DNA of 49,954 bases from Streptomyces gilvus (GTDB taxonomy: Bacteria > Actinomycetota > Actinomycetes > Streptomycetales > Streptomycetaceae), in contig NZ_JAKWBE010000044.1 in the NCBI RefSeq assembly GCF_022513565.1, positions 1 to 49,954 on the forward strand, given 5' to 3'. The notes beneath the pieces were generated by a model. That model saw only the letters and a program-made list of their open reading frames with translations, did no database searches and was not told where the DNA came from. Below are positions 1 to 8,245 of the stretch, piece after piece; positions within the stretch are counted from its first letter, which is position 1; each line of letters begins with the position of its first letter. The position numbers and the translations under genes were made by a program.

Positions 1-70
1 TCCCCCCGGGCCCCGGGGGGGCCCCCCGGGGGGGGGGGGGCCACCGGCCCCCCGGCCCCCCCCCCCGCCC
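1..70. repeat. C/G homopolymer-rich low-complexity tract
   Basis: Almost pure alternating runs of C and G, including a G run of about 14 bases near 27-40 and C runs of 6-12. It lies just downstream of the L,D-transpeptidase gene, which is on the minus strand, and could form strong hairpins or quadruplex/i-motif structures. It may act as a terminator. It is also where assembly errors are likely, so exact run lengths are uncertain. Confidence 0.6.
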
Positions 71-92
71 CACACCTCCCCTTCCCTGTGCC

Positions 93-944
93 TCACCGGT
101 ACACGACGACCTTGTCGCCGTCGCGCACCTGCGCGTACAGGCTCGAGATCGCCGCCTCGTCCCGGACGTTGACACAGCCGTGCGAGCCGCCGGCGTAACC
201 GCGGGCCGCGAAGTCGTACGAGTAGTGCACCGCCTGGCCGCCGCTGAAGAACATGGCGTACGGCATCGGGGAGTCGTACAGCGTGGACCAGTGGTCGCGG
301 GACTTCCAGTACACGTGGAACACGCCCTCCCGGGTGGGCGTGCCGACGGCGCCGAAGCGGACCGACATCTCGGAGACGGTCCGGCCGTCGATCATCCAGC
401 GCAGGGTGCGGGTGGTCTTGTCGATGCACAGCACACGCCCGGTCGCGCAGCGCGGATCGGGGGCGCCGGCGGGTTGCCCGCCCATCAGGTACAGCTCCCA
501 CGTGCCCGGCTCGTGGGTCATCTTCTTCAGCCGCTGCCAGGTGACGGTGTCCGTCTCACCGGTTCTCGGTAGCCCCCGCTTGCCCTGGAACCCCTTGACC
601 GCGGCCTCGGTCAGGTCGTCGTACGACCCCGTCGGGCCGTCGAAGAGCCAGTCGACCTGCCGCAGCCGCGCCTGGAGTTCGCGCACGCCCGATCCCGAGT
701 CGCCGCGGGACCACAGCACGGCGGTGGTGGAGCCGGAGGTGGCGGGGGGCGTGCTCCGCCCGCCGTCGGACTCCGCGGTCGGCGGGGCGCTGCTCGGCAG
801 CACGATGCGCACCGGCGATCCGCCCTTGCCGTCGCCTCCCTGCACGGTGCAGCCCCAGACGCTCACCAGAGCCACGAGCGCCGCACCGACGGCGGCCTTG
901 GTGCCCATGCCCGTAGTACGCAAAGCCGACCCCCGACGTCTCAC
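93..944 (-). CDS. L,D-transpeptidase (YkuD) lipoprotein with peptidoglycan-binding domain
   Basis: 283 residues. The N-terminus has a basic stretch, a hydrophobic core and a Cys near residue 32 (LVSVWGC), so it is a probable lipoprotein. A peptidoglycan-binding domain covers roughly 80-140 (SGVRELQARLRQVDWL...VKGFQGKRGLP). The YkuD catalytic domain covers about 150-283, with the signature SHGCVNVRD near residue 257; the Cys in HGC is the expected nucleophile. The family makes 3-3 cross-links in peptidoglycan outside the membrane. The GTG at 944 gives the longest frame. An internal ATG at 908 (MGTKAAVGAALVALVSVWGC) would give a textbook lipoprotein signal and is equally possible; neither has a clear Shine-Dalgarno. 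Monocistronic and divergent from the mutase gene. Confidence 0.88.
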   Translation of the reverse strand: MRRRGSALRTTGMGTKAAVGAALVALVSVWGCTVQGGDGKGGSPVRIVLPSSAPPTAESDGGRSTPPATSGSTTAVLWSRGDSGSGVRELQARLRQVDWLFDGPTGSYDDLTEAAVKGFQGKRGLPRTGETDTVTWQRLKKMTHEPGTWELYLMGGQPAGAPDPRCATGRVLCIDKTTRTLRWMIDGRTVSEMSVRFGAVGTPTREGVFHVYWKSRDHWSTLYDSPMPYAMFFSGGQAVHYSYDFAARGYAGGSHGCVNVRDEAAISSLYAQVRDGDKVVVYR

Positions 945-1142
945 CGATGCGCCCGTGTGTCACCTGACATGCTGCCCGCGGGTGACGCCTCGCGAACGGC
1001 GGTGCATGGTTGTGACGGAGGCCGCAGAACACCTGTGAGGAAGCTCCCAGCGTGCTCCCCTGCACCGGTTGCACGGGCACCGCTACGCTCCGCAGGAGGG
1101 TCGGTCTGTACTGGCCAGTAGCTCAGCGGGAGGCATCACACC

Positions 1143-2723
1143 ATGGCGCGCGAGTCGGAGTCCGGACTGCCCATCGAGCCGGTCTACGGGCCTGGGAGCC
1201 TGGAGGGCTGGGACCCGGCGGAGAAGCTGGGCGAGCCGGGCGAGTTCCCCTTCACGCGGGGCGTGTATCCGTCGATGTACACCGGCCGGCCCTGGACCAT
1301 GCGCCAGTACGCCGGTTTCGGTACGGCGACGGAGTCCAACGCCCGCTACAAGCAGCTGATCGCCAACGGCACGATGGGTCTGTCGGTCGCCTTCGACCTG
1401 CCCACCCAGATGGGCCACGACTCCGACGCGCCGATCGCGCACGGCGAGGTCGGCAAGGTGGGCGTGGCCATCGACTCGGTCGACGACATGCGGGTGCTGT
1501 TCGGCGGGATCCCGCTGGACAAGGTCTCCACGTCGATGACGATCAACGCGCCGGCGTCGTTGCTGCTGCTCCTGTACCAACTGGTCGCCGAGGAACAGGG
1601 CGTCTCCGCCGACCAGTTGACCGGCACGATCCAGAACGACGTGCTGAAGGAGTACATCGCGCGCGGGACGTACATCTTCCCGCCCAAGCCCTCGCTGCGT
1701 CTGATCGCCGACATCTTCAAGTACTGCAAGGCCGAGATCCCGAAGTGGAACACCATCTCGATCTCCGGCTACCACATGGCGGAGGCGGGCGCGTCTCCCG
1801 CGCAGGAGATCGCGTTCACGCTCGCGGACGGCATCGAGTACGTGCGCACGGCGGTGGCGGCGGGCATGGACGTCGACGACTTCGCCCCCCGGCTGTCCTT
1901 CTTCTTCGTGGCCCGGACGACGATCCTCGAAGAGGTCGCCAAGTTCCGTGCCGCACGGCGCATCTGGGCCCGCGTGATGCGGGACGAGTTCGGCGCGAAG
2001 AACCCCAAGTCGCTGATGCTGCGCTTCCACACGCAGACGGCGGGCGTGCAGCTGACGGCCCAGCAGCCGGAGGTGAACCTGGTCCGGGTCGCCGTCCAGG
2101 GCCTGGCGGCGGTGCTCGGCGGCACGCAGTCGCTGCACACCAACTCCTTCGACGAGGCGATCGCCCTGCCGACCGACAAGTCGGCCCGCCTGGCGCTGCG
2201 CACCCAGCAGGTCCTGGCCTACGAGACGGACGTGACGGCGACGGTCGACCCCTTCGCCGGGTCCTACGTCATCGAGAAGATGACCGACGACGTCGAGGCC
2301 GCGGCGCTGGAGCTGATGCAGAAGGTCGAGGACCTCGGCGGGGCCGTCTCCGCCATCGAGCACGGCTTCCAGAAGAACGAGATCGAGCGCAGCGCCTACC
2401 GCATCGCCCAGGAGACCGACTCCGGCGAGCGGGTCGTGGTCGGCGTCAACCGCTTCCAGCTCGACGAGGAGGAGCCCTACGAGCCCCTGCGCGTCGACCC
2501 CGCCATCGAGGCCCAGCAGGCCGAACGCCTGGCGAAGCTCCGCGCCGAGCGCGACCAGCAGGCGGTGGACGCGGCCCTGGACGCCCTGAAGAAGGCGGCC
2601 GAGGGCGAGGACAACGTCCTCTACCCGATGAAGGACGCCCTGCGCGCCCGCGCGACGGTCGGCGAGGTCTGCAACGCGCTGCGGGAGGTCTGGGGCACCT
2701 ACGTGCCCTCGGACGCCTTCTGA
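1143..2723 (+). CDS. B12-dependent acyl-CoA mutase, catalytic (large) subunit only
   Basis: 526 residues of the methylmalonyl-CoA mutase catalytic barrel. Visible family blocks are YTGRPWTMRQYAGFGTA, FDLPTQMGHDSD, TGTIQNDVLKEY and ISGYHMAEAGA. The protein ends without the C-terminal cobalamin-binding domain (no DxHxxG), so it resembles the large subunits of isobutyryl- or 2-hydroxyisobutyryl-CoA mutases, which need a separate B12 subunit. None is encoded nearby. The Tyr in RQYAG and the Arg in PKPSLRLI match positions that favour methylmalonyl-CoA over isobutyryl-CoA (from memory of the family), so the substrate is unresolved. The start at 1143 has a good Shine-Dalgarno (GGGAGG) about 9 bases upstream. 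The gene stands alone and converges on the next gene across a hairpin. Confidence 0.9.
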   Translation: MARESESGLPIEPVYGPGSLEGWDPAEKLGEPGEFPFTRGVYPSMYTGRPWTMRQYAGFGTATESNARYKQLIANGTMGLSVAFDLPTQMGHDSDAPIAHGEVGKVGVAIDSVDDMRVLFGGIPLDKVSTSMTINAPASLLLLLYQLVAEEQGVSADQLTGTIQNDVLKEYIARGTYIFPPKPSLRLIADIFKYCKAEIPKWNTISISGYHMAEAGASPAQEIAFTLADGIEYVRTAVAAGMDVDDFAPRLSFFFVARTTILEEVAKFRAARRIWARVMRDEFGAKNPKSLMLRFHTQTAGVQLTAQQPEVNLVRVAVQGLAAVLGGTQSLHTNSFDEAIALPTDKSARLALRTQQVLAYETDVTATVDPFAGSYVIEKMTDDVEAAALELMQKVEDLGGAVSAIEHGFQKNEIERSAYRIAQETDSGERVVVGVNRFQLDEEEPYEPLRVDPAIEAQQAERLAKLRAERDQQAVDAALDALKKAAEGEDNVLYPMKDALRARATVGEVCNALREVWGTYVPSDAF

Positions 2724-2794
2724 CCAGCACGGTCGCCGACGAGCGCGCAGGGTCGGCTCAGGCCGATCCGGGCGGACCAGGAGCACGCGCCGAA

Positions 2795-2832
2795 GGGGTG
2801 AGGCCCCGACGCGCTCGTCAGGACCTCACCCC
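2795..2832. terminator. bidirectional hairpin terminator
   Basis: GGGGTGAGG (2795-2803) pairs with CCTCACCCC (2824-2832). A small inner stem (GACG/CGTC) sits in the loop. It lies between the convergent mutase and glycosyltransferase genes. Confidence 0.75.
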
Positions 2833-2848
2833 ACGCGGTTCGTCGCCC

Positions 2849-5521
2849 TCAGTCGGACTTCAGCAGCCGCGCCGAGCGGTTGGCGAGGTCGATCCGGATC
2901 GCCTCCTTGCGGGCGAGCTGCCGTATCGCCTTGCCGCGCGCGCCGAGGCCGCCGGCCACCCGGTAGATCTCCGACCACACCCGCATCCGGTCGCCGCCCG
3001 CGATCGCGGCGGCGGACAGCAGCCGGCACGCCTCGTCGACGTCGCCGCGCCCGGAGCGGATCTCGGCCATGCCGATCAGCACGTCCACGGGCTGCCGGCG
3101 GCGCAGGATCTCGGTGCCGACCCGCAGCGCGTCGTCGTGCTTGCCCGCGGTGAAGTGCCGGGTGAAGTCCTCGGCGAGGTACTTGCCGTGCCGGGAGAGC
3201 ACCGCGGAGAAGGGGCCCTCGCCGTAGGCGGTCTCGTCGTCCGGCTCCGCGGGGGCCGCGGTGGGTGCCACGTCCTCGGGGCCGGCCAGGCCCAGTGCCG
3301 TCGTCATCCGGGCGGTGAAGGCGGAGATGTCGAACAGCGCCTCGACGTCCTGGTACTCCTCCTCCGAGACCGCCTCGTCCAGGACCTGCCGCAGCGCGTC
3401 CAGCGCCGCCTCCGGCGTGTACTCGGTGAAGGAGCGGTAGCCGGGCACGCCCTCCAGCACCTCGCGCGAGCCCACCCGGTGGTAGGTGACGGCACGCAGC
3501 CGCTGCTGCACCGCCTCGACCACCGACAGCGGCATCGGGTCGTCCACGCTGGAGAGGAAGAAGACGTCGGAGGCGGCGAGTTCCTCGCGCACCCGGTCCC
3601 GGGAGAGCGCTCCCATCCACTCGACGCGGTCCGACAGCAGCGTCGAGGGACCGATCCGCCAGGTCTTGTGGCCGATCCAGGCGAACCGCCACGGCAGCCC
3701 CTGCGCGTACGCCAGTTCCGCGACCCGCGAGAACAGGTCCAGCCCCTTGCGGTCCTGCATCGAGCCGACCATCACGATCCGCGGCCGCTCACCCGGCGTC
3801 CGCCGGGCCCGGGCGCGGTGGGTGTCGAGCGGCACGGTGTTGTAGACGACGACCGGGTCGCTCACGCCGATCTGCCGGAACATGTCGGCCTGCGCGGTGG
3901 ACACGCACAGCACCTTGATCTTCGGCAGCACCTTGAGCATCTCGGCGTGCCGCAGCGCGTGCTGCTCGCCCTCGAAGTTCATGACGTACTCGGTCTCGTG
4001 GGCGTAGAGCACCACGGACTTGCCCAACGCGACCAGCGCCTCGGTCAGTTCGTTGGCGAGCGGCGAACGCCAGAACGGGGCGAGGCTGTTGATCAGGACG
4101 ACCTCGGTGCCCTCCAGGTCGGCCAGCACGTCCTCGGTGCGCGAGTACACCCCGAGGTCGAAGTAGCGGATGTCGACCGGGGACTGCGCGAGCAGGGCCT
4201 GGGTGTAGGTGAGCACGGGGATCGCCACGCCGGTGACGTAGGAGAAGCCGAGGCCCAGGATCGCCAGCGAGCGCGGCCGGTTCATCCGGCCCTCGACCGC
4301 CTTCAGGGCGCGCTCGGCGCGCGAGAGGTGGCCCCGCGGCCCGTCCTCGGGGGCGGACCAGCGGGGCGCCGGCCGCTCGACGGGGATCTCGGCCTCCTCG
4401 ATGCGGCGCAGCACACGGGCCGGGACGTCGTCGTGGAAGGTGATGAAGTGCTCGACCGGCTCGCCGTGCGCGTTGGCCGTGAACTTGCCCGAGCGCCGCA
4501 GGTCGGCGGCGACGTCGACGAGTTCGCCGACCGTGCCGACGTTGCGCAGCAGCGGGTGGTTGATCGTCGGGAAGACGATGTTCAGCGCGGGCGGGCTGAA
4601 CAGGACCAGCGGGGTGCCCGCGCGCAGGGTCTGCAGATAGGTGGTGGAGAAGAAGGTGATGGCGAGGTCGTAGCCGTCGAGGGCCTCGGCCTCCAGCAGC
4701 GCGCTCTCGTCCAGCACGGTCACGTCGGGCAGGGTCCGCAGCCATTCGAGGTGGCCGCGCAGGGTGGAGGGGTGCGGCTTGATCTCCACCTCGCCGAAGG
4801 CGGTGAGCGCTTCGCACAGCTGTGTCAGCTGCTCGCGGTGGTCGCCCCGGGAGAGCTTGCGCTGGTCGCTGAGCGGCTGGTCGAGGACGACCATGCGCAG
4901 CGGGTCCCCGGGGCGCCCCGCGTGCCGGTGGGTGGTGGAGCGGGCCGCGCGCAGCAGCAGCGGGTCGTCGCTGTGGCCGAGCGCGCCGGTGATGTGGACC
5001 GGCGCGTCGGCGTCCGCGGAGCGGAACAGCAGGTGGTGCGCGGTCGCCGGACCCCAGACGCAGACGGCGGCGGGGGAGGAGGAGCCGTAGTACCAGTTCT
5101 GGTCGCGCAGGCCCGCGTCGGTCTTCTTGAAGTGGAAGTCGAGGTGCCCGTCCTGGACGAGGACCAGCGGCAGGGTCCGGCCGAGTTCCCCGGCGACCCG
5201 GCGGCCGCGCTGCGACTGGTCGTTGAAGAACACCAGCCGGTCGATGCGCTCCTGCTCGGTGAACGCACGCATCCGGCGGCCCACCTCCTCGAGGAACTCG
5301 GCGGCGCTCAGCGGCTCGTCCACCTGGAAGAGGTTGTGCACCTTGAGATCGTCGAAACGGGCCGCGGCCTCCTGTTCGATCCAGCCCGCCACATCTCCGT
5401 CCCGGTCGGCGGTGACCAGGTGGAACGAGTGGGCGTGGGCTCCGGGGGCCTTCATGATCTCCGCCGCGAGACCGACACCGTTGCGGTTCTCGACGAAGAC
5501 GGCGATGCGCATAACCTTCAT
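2849..5521 (-). CDS. large two-domain glycosyltransferase, sialyltransferase-like N-domain plus GT4 C-domain
   Basis: 890 residues when started at ATG 5521; an ATG at 5512 is also possible, and the frame stays open upstream. Residues about 1-420 begin MKVMRIAVFVENRNGVG and carry VEIKPHPST followed later by TFFSTTYLQTLRAGTPLVLF. This is the His-Pro...Ser/Thr arrangement of CMP-ulosonate transferases and CDP-glycerol-type polymerases. Residues about 440-780 are a GT4-like (GT-B) domain with RIVMVGSMQDRKGLDLF and DPMPLSVVEAVQ. About 100 C-terminal residues form a helical tail. The neighbouring nonulosonate genes suggest it builds or decorates a cell-wall glycopolymer at the cytoplasmic face. The domain order suggests two transfer reactions in one chain. 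The acceptor and linkage cannot be read from sequence. Confidence 0.75.
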   Translation of the reverse strand: MKVMRIAVFVENRNGVGLAAEIMKAPGAHAHSFHLVTADRDGDVAGWIEQEAAARFDDLKVHNLFQVDEPLSAAEFLEEVGRRMRAFTEQERIDRLVFFNDQSQRGRRVAGELGRTLPLVLVQDGHLDFHFKKTDAGLRDQNWYYGSSSPAAVCVWGPATAHHLLFRSADADAPVHITGALGHSDDPLLLRAARSTTHRHAGRPGDPLRMVVLDQPLSDQRKLSRGDHREQLTQLCEALTAFGEVEIKPHPSTLRGHLEWLRTLPDVTVLDESALLEAEALDGYDLAITFFSTTYLQTLRAGTPLVLFSPPALNIVFPTINHPLLRNVGTVGELVDVAADLRRSGKFTANAHGEPVEHFITFHDDVPARVLRRIEEAEIPVERPAPRWSAPEDGPRGHLSRAERALKAVEGRMNRPRSLAILGLGFSYVTGVAIPVLTYTQALLAQSPVDIRYFDLGVYSRTEDVLADLEGTEVVLINSLAPFWRSPLANELTEALVALGKSVVLYAHETEYVMNFEGEQHALRHAEMLKVLPKIKVLCVSTAQADMFRQIGVSDPVVVYNTVPLDTHRARARRTPGERPRIVMVGSMQDRKGLDLFSRVAELAYAQGLPWRFAWIGHKTWRIGPSTLLSDRVEWMGALSRDRVREELAASDVFFLSSVDDPMPLSVVEAVQQRLRAVTYHRVGSREVLEGVPGYRSFTEYTPEAALDALRQVLDEAVSEEEYQDVEALFDISAFTARMTTALGLAGPEDVAPTAAPAEPDDETAYGEGPFSAVLSRHGKYLAEDFTRHFTAGKHDDALRVGTEILRRRQPVDVLIGMAEIRSGRGDVDEACRLLSAAAIAGGDRMRVWSEIYRVAGGLGARGKAIRQLARKEAIRIDLANRSARLLKSD

Positions 5522-5648
5522 AAGAGGGCATGAAATACGACCAGGTTCCCTCCGTAATCGAACTTCGGGGGAACCATCGGTGAACAACTGAGGATGCGGC
5601 CCTATGGCGTTCCTATGCGGGAGGCCAAAAGGGACCAAAAAAGCAAGA

Positions 5649-5696
5649 AGCTCCTTGCGGTCGCGCGGTGTCGCCACCGTGCGACCGCAAGGAGCT
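5649..5696 (-). terminator. intrinsic terminator of the GT2-polysialyltransferase operon
   Basis: 22-bp stem (5649-5670 with 5675-5696, one G-T wobble) closed by a TCGC tetraloop. On the minus strand it is followed by TTCTTGCTTTTTTGG, a U-rich tail that is rare in this genus. It lies just downstream of the gene ending at 5715. Confidence 0.9.
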
Positions 5697-5714
5697 GCGT
5701 GGGCCGGGCCCGGG

Positions 5715-7061
5715 TCAGCGCTTGACGGCCTTCTTCAACGCCCGTGCGCGCCGCACCACTCGGCGCGCGGTGGAGTTGTTCGGCAGGAACGCGAGCCGTT
5801 CCGGGATGCCGCCCGGCAGACCCAGCGAGGTCAGCCGGCGCCGCCTGAAGTACCGTTTGGTGCGCGCCGTGAGGTTCTTCGCCAGATAGCGTTCCGCGTC
5901 CCGGCGCAGCGACGGGTGGATCTGCGGCTGCATGGCGAACCCGACCGCCTTGACCAGGCCGTCCAGTGTCCGCGCGGGGATCGTATCCTCGCCCTTGCGG
6001 CCCTCCAGGTCCGGGATCAGCGCGTCCGCCAGCACCGCCGGGACGCGGTTGCTGTTCTGGTACGGCGTCAGCCGCTCCAGGAGCGGCTCGGTGCCGATGC
6101 GGGCGACCGGGAGGTCGTAGAACGCCGACGCCGTGAACAGCGCGGTGGAGAAGCAGCCGACGACCAGTGCGGGCGGCGACTTCTCGAACAGCACCTCGGC
6201 GAGGACGGGCAGGTCCAGGACGGTCAGCTCGACGCCCAGCTTCTCTGCCTCCGCCTCCAGGGCGCGGCTGTAGCGGGCCGGCGCGGTGGGGTGCGGCTTG
6301 AACACGATCGCGCGGTGACCGCGCTCGACGGCCCCGCGCATCATCCGCACGTGCAGGTTCTCCTCGTCCTCGGGGGAGAGGATGTCCAGCGCGGACAGGT
6401 ACTGCCCGAGCAGCAGCGCCGCGTTGTCCGGCAGCGCGGGCAACTCCGGTACGGCGGCGGTCAGTTCACCCATGACCTTGCGGAAGGCCTCGGTCGGCAG
6501 GAGCTGCGCGGGGACGTCGAACTCGGTGAGCAGCAGCGGCTTCAGACCCGGTACCAGGTCGAGGTGGAGCAGCCGGCGCACCCGGGTGCCGACCAGCGGG
6601 TCGAGTTTGTTGCGGGTGGGGCCGTAGCTCATCAGGCCGTCGGCGTAGACATGGATCGGGGCGTCCGTGAACAGCTGGGCCACGGACAGCGCCGGGGCGA
6701 CCTGGAGGGACTCCAGGACCAGCTCCACCCGGTCCTCGCCCAGCTCCCACAGCATGCGCAGATAGCGCTCGAAGAGCGGGACGTCGTCCGGGCGCGGGAT
6801 CCAGGCGCCGGGATGGAAGGGGCGGATCGCCTCGTTGAAGGACACTGTGCCGTCGAAGTGGCGGCGCAGCGGCTCAAAACCCGGCATCTCGTCGACCGGC
6901 GACGTCACTTCCGGCGTCGAGGAGTTGTTGAACACCAGCAGCAGCCGCCGGGCCTCCTCCTCCCCCTCCCGCTCCGGGAAGCACCCCGAGTCCAGCGCGG
7001 CGGCCAGGGTGGCGGCGCCGTACAGCGTCGAGACGCAGAAGACACGAGTCGTACGGGGCAT
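5715..7061 (-). CDS. polysialyltransferase-family protein, putative poly-ulosonate (Kdn) transferase
   Basis: 448 residues. It resembles bacterial alpha-2,8-polysialyltransferases in size and motifs: an N-terminal Rossmann-like start (TTRVFCVSTLYGAATLAAAL), IVFKPHPTAP with the His-Pro motif at about residue 255, and GCFSTALFTASAFYDLPVARIG with the Ser/Thr motif near 300. The C-terminus is basic (RAGLKKAVKR-like), suited to membrane association. The start ATG overlaps the stop of the upstream GT2 gene by one base (TGATG), implying translational coupling. With the NeuB- and NeuA-like genes nearby it is the best candidate for polymerising the CMP-activated sugar of the wall polymer. The nature of the sugar is inferred from context only. 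Confidence 0.75.
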   Translation of the reverse strand: MPRTTRVFCVSTLYGAATLAAALDSGCFPEREGEEEARRLLLVFNNSSTPEVTSPVDEMPGFEPLRRHFDGTVSFNEAIRPFHPGAWIPRPDDVPLFERYLRMLWELGEDRVELVLESLQVAPALSVAQLFTDAPIHVYADGLMSYGPTRNKLDPLVGTRVRRLLHLDLVPGLKPLLLTEFDVPAQLLPTEAFRKVMGELTAAVPELPALPDNAALLLGQYLSALDILSPEDEENLHVRMMRGAVERGHRAIVFKPHPTAPARYSRALEAEAEKLGVELTVLDLPVLAEVLFEKSPPALVVGCFSTALFTASAFYDLPVARIGTEPLLERLTPYQNSNRVPAVLADALIPDLEGRKGEDTIPARTLDGLVKAVGFAMQPQIHPSLRRDAERYLAKNLTARTKRYFRRRRLTSLGLPGGIPERLAFLPNNSTARRVVRRARALKKAVKR

Positions 7062-8047
7062 CAGGCGGCCGCCTTCGCAGTGGTGACCCGGCGGCGCAGT
7101 CGCCGCAGCTTGGTGGAGCGGTGGAAGTCCATGGTCTCCAGGACGTCACCGAGCATGTCCTGCGGCATCCGCTTGATCGCCGCCGCGCTCATCGTCCGCA
7201 GCTGCCGGTGCACCGACGGCTCCCACTTCTCCTCGTCCGAGAGATGGTGGGCGATGATCGCGCAGTACGTGCGCACGGCCTTCGGCAGCAGCTGGTCGGC
7301 GTCCGGGTCCTGCGCCGTCTCCTCGATCACCTGGTCGAAGGCGCGGATGAAGTCGAGTTGGCGGGCGTCGCCGATCTGGGTCAGCGAGGAGGCGACCCCC
7401 CGGCGGTAGAACACACCGAGCAGGCTCACCACGGCGAACGACTTCGCCTCGCGGTGCAGCTTCCAGATCCACGGCCGGTCCTCGGCCGTGCGCAGCCCGT
7501 CCGTGAAGTGCAGCAGGCCCTGGTCGAGCAGCCGGCGGTGATAGGCGCCGGCCCAGGCGAAGGCGTAGTCCACGGAGGTCGAGCGGTTGGCGGGCAGTAT
7601 CGCCGCGCGCGGGTCGAACACCTCCCAGCGCCGCCCGATCGGCACCCTCTGCACCGTGCGCGCGCGGGCGGTCGCCTGCACATGGTCGGTGCGTACGAAG
7701 TCGCAGCCCAGCCCCTCGATGGCCGCCACCAGGTCGGCGAAGTAGCCGGGAGCCAGCCAGTCGTCGCCGTCCAGGAAGGTGAGGTACTCGCCCCGCGCCG
7801 CGTCCAGGCCGGTGTTGCGCGCGGTGGCGAGTCCCCCGTTCTTCTCATGGCGGATATAACGCACCTGCGCGACATCGGAAAGCTCGTCGGCCGCGCGTTC
7901 GAGAATCGCCGGAGTCTCGTCCTTCGAATGGTCGTCGACCAGTACGAACTCGAAATCCTTGCGGGCGTTCAGTCGAAGGCTTCTGAGGGTGTCCGGGGCG
8001 TATTGCTGCACGTTGTAGAACGGCACGATCACGGAAAGCTTTGGCAC
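7061..8047 (-). CDS. GT2 family glycosyltransferase
   Basis: 328 residues from GTG 8047 (VPKLSVIVPFYNVQQY), the typical GT2 N-terminus. The frame is open for another 51 codons upstream, but that segment is low-complexity. The GT-A signatures are FVLVDDHSKDETPAIL and FLDGDDWLAPGYF, the latter holding the metal-binding DxD. The C-terminal third has no recognised motif and ends in a basic helix. It probably transfers a sugar from a nucleotide donor at the inner membrane. First gene of a two-gene operon with the polysialyltransferase-like gene, and divergent from the gene at 8246. Confidence 0.82.
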   Translation of the reverse strand: MPKLSVIVPFYNVQQYAPDTLRSLRLNARKDFEFVLVDDHSKDETPAILERAADELSDVAQVRYIRHEKNGGLATARNTGLDAARGEYLTFLDGDDWLAPGYFADLVAAIEGLGCDFVRTDHVQATARARTVQRVPIGRRWEVFDPRAAILPANRSTSVDYAFAWAGAYHRRLLDQGLLHFTDGLRTAEDRPWIWKLHREAKSFAVVSLLGVFYRRGVASSLTQIGDARQLDFIRAFDQVIEETAQDPDADQLLPKAVRTYCAIIAHHLSDEEKWEPSVHRQLRTMSAAAIKRMPQDMLGDVLETMDFHRSTKLRRLRRRVTTAKAAA

Positions 8048-8217
8048 GGCTGAGAGCCTATGAGGCCGCTCAGCTGGGTACTTTTCCGATGCCCGTACAG
8101 GGGGTGAACTCCGTGTGTCGGAACGGTGCATCCCCTGTGCTTCCGGCGATTTCGCGGGCCAGTTCGGCTCTCGGCGGGGTGCTGTTAACTTTTTGGACAA
8201 GTGCGGTTGGGCCGCGC

Positions 8218-8235
8218 CTAGGAATTGCTTCCTAG
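8218..8235. promoter_or_regulatory. 18-base palindrome in divergent promoter region
   Basis: CTAGGAATTGCTTCCTAG is a perfect 7-bp inverted repeat around TTGC. It sits 10 bases before the GTG at 8246, inside the 198-base region between two divergent glycosyltransferase genes. A TTGGAC at 8193-8198 could be a -35 element. It could be an operator or a short 5'-UTR hairpin. Inference only. Confidence 0.4.
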
Positions 8236-8245
8236 CGTCTTCGAC

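Noticed and set aside
1110..1135. tRNA-like A-box (CAGTAGCTCAGCGGGAG) before the mutase gene
   Set aside because: No B-box, anticodon stem or acceptor pairing follows; the mutase ATG begins at 1143 and the GGGAGG is its ribosome-binding site.
1052..5533. Very long open frames on the strand opposite the mutase and glycosyltransferase genes
   Set aside because: Typical antisense shadows in high-GC DNA: Arg/Gly/Pro-rich translations, no domains, and wrong third-position bias compared with the real genes.
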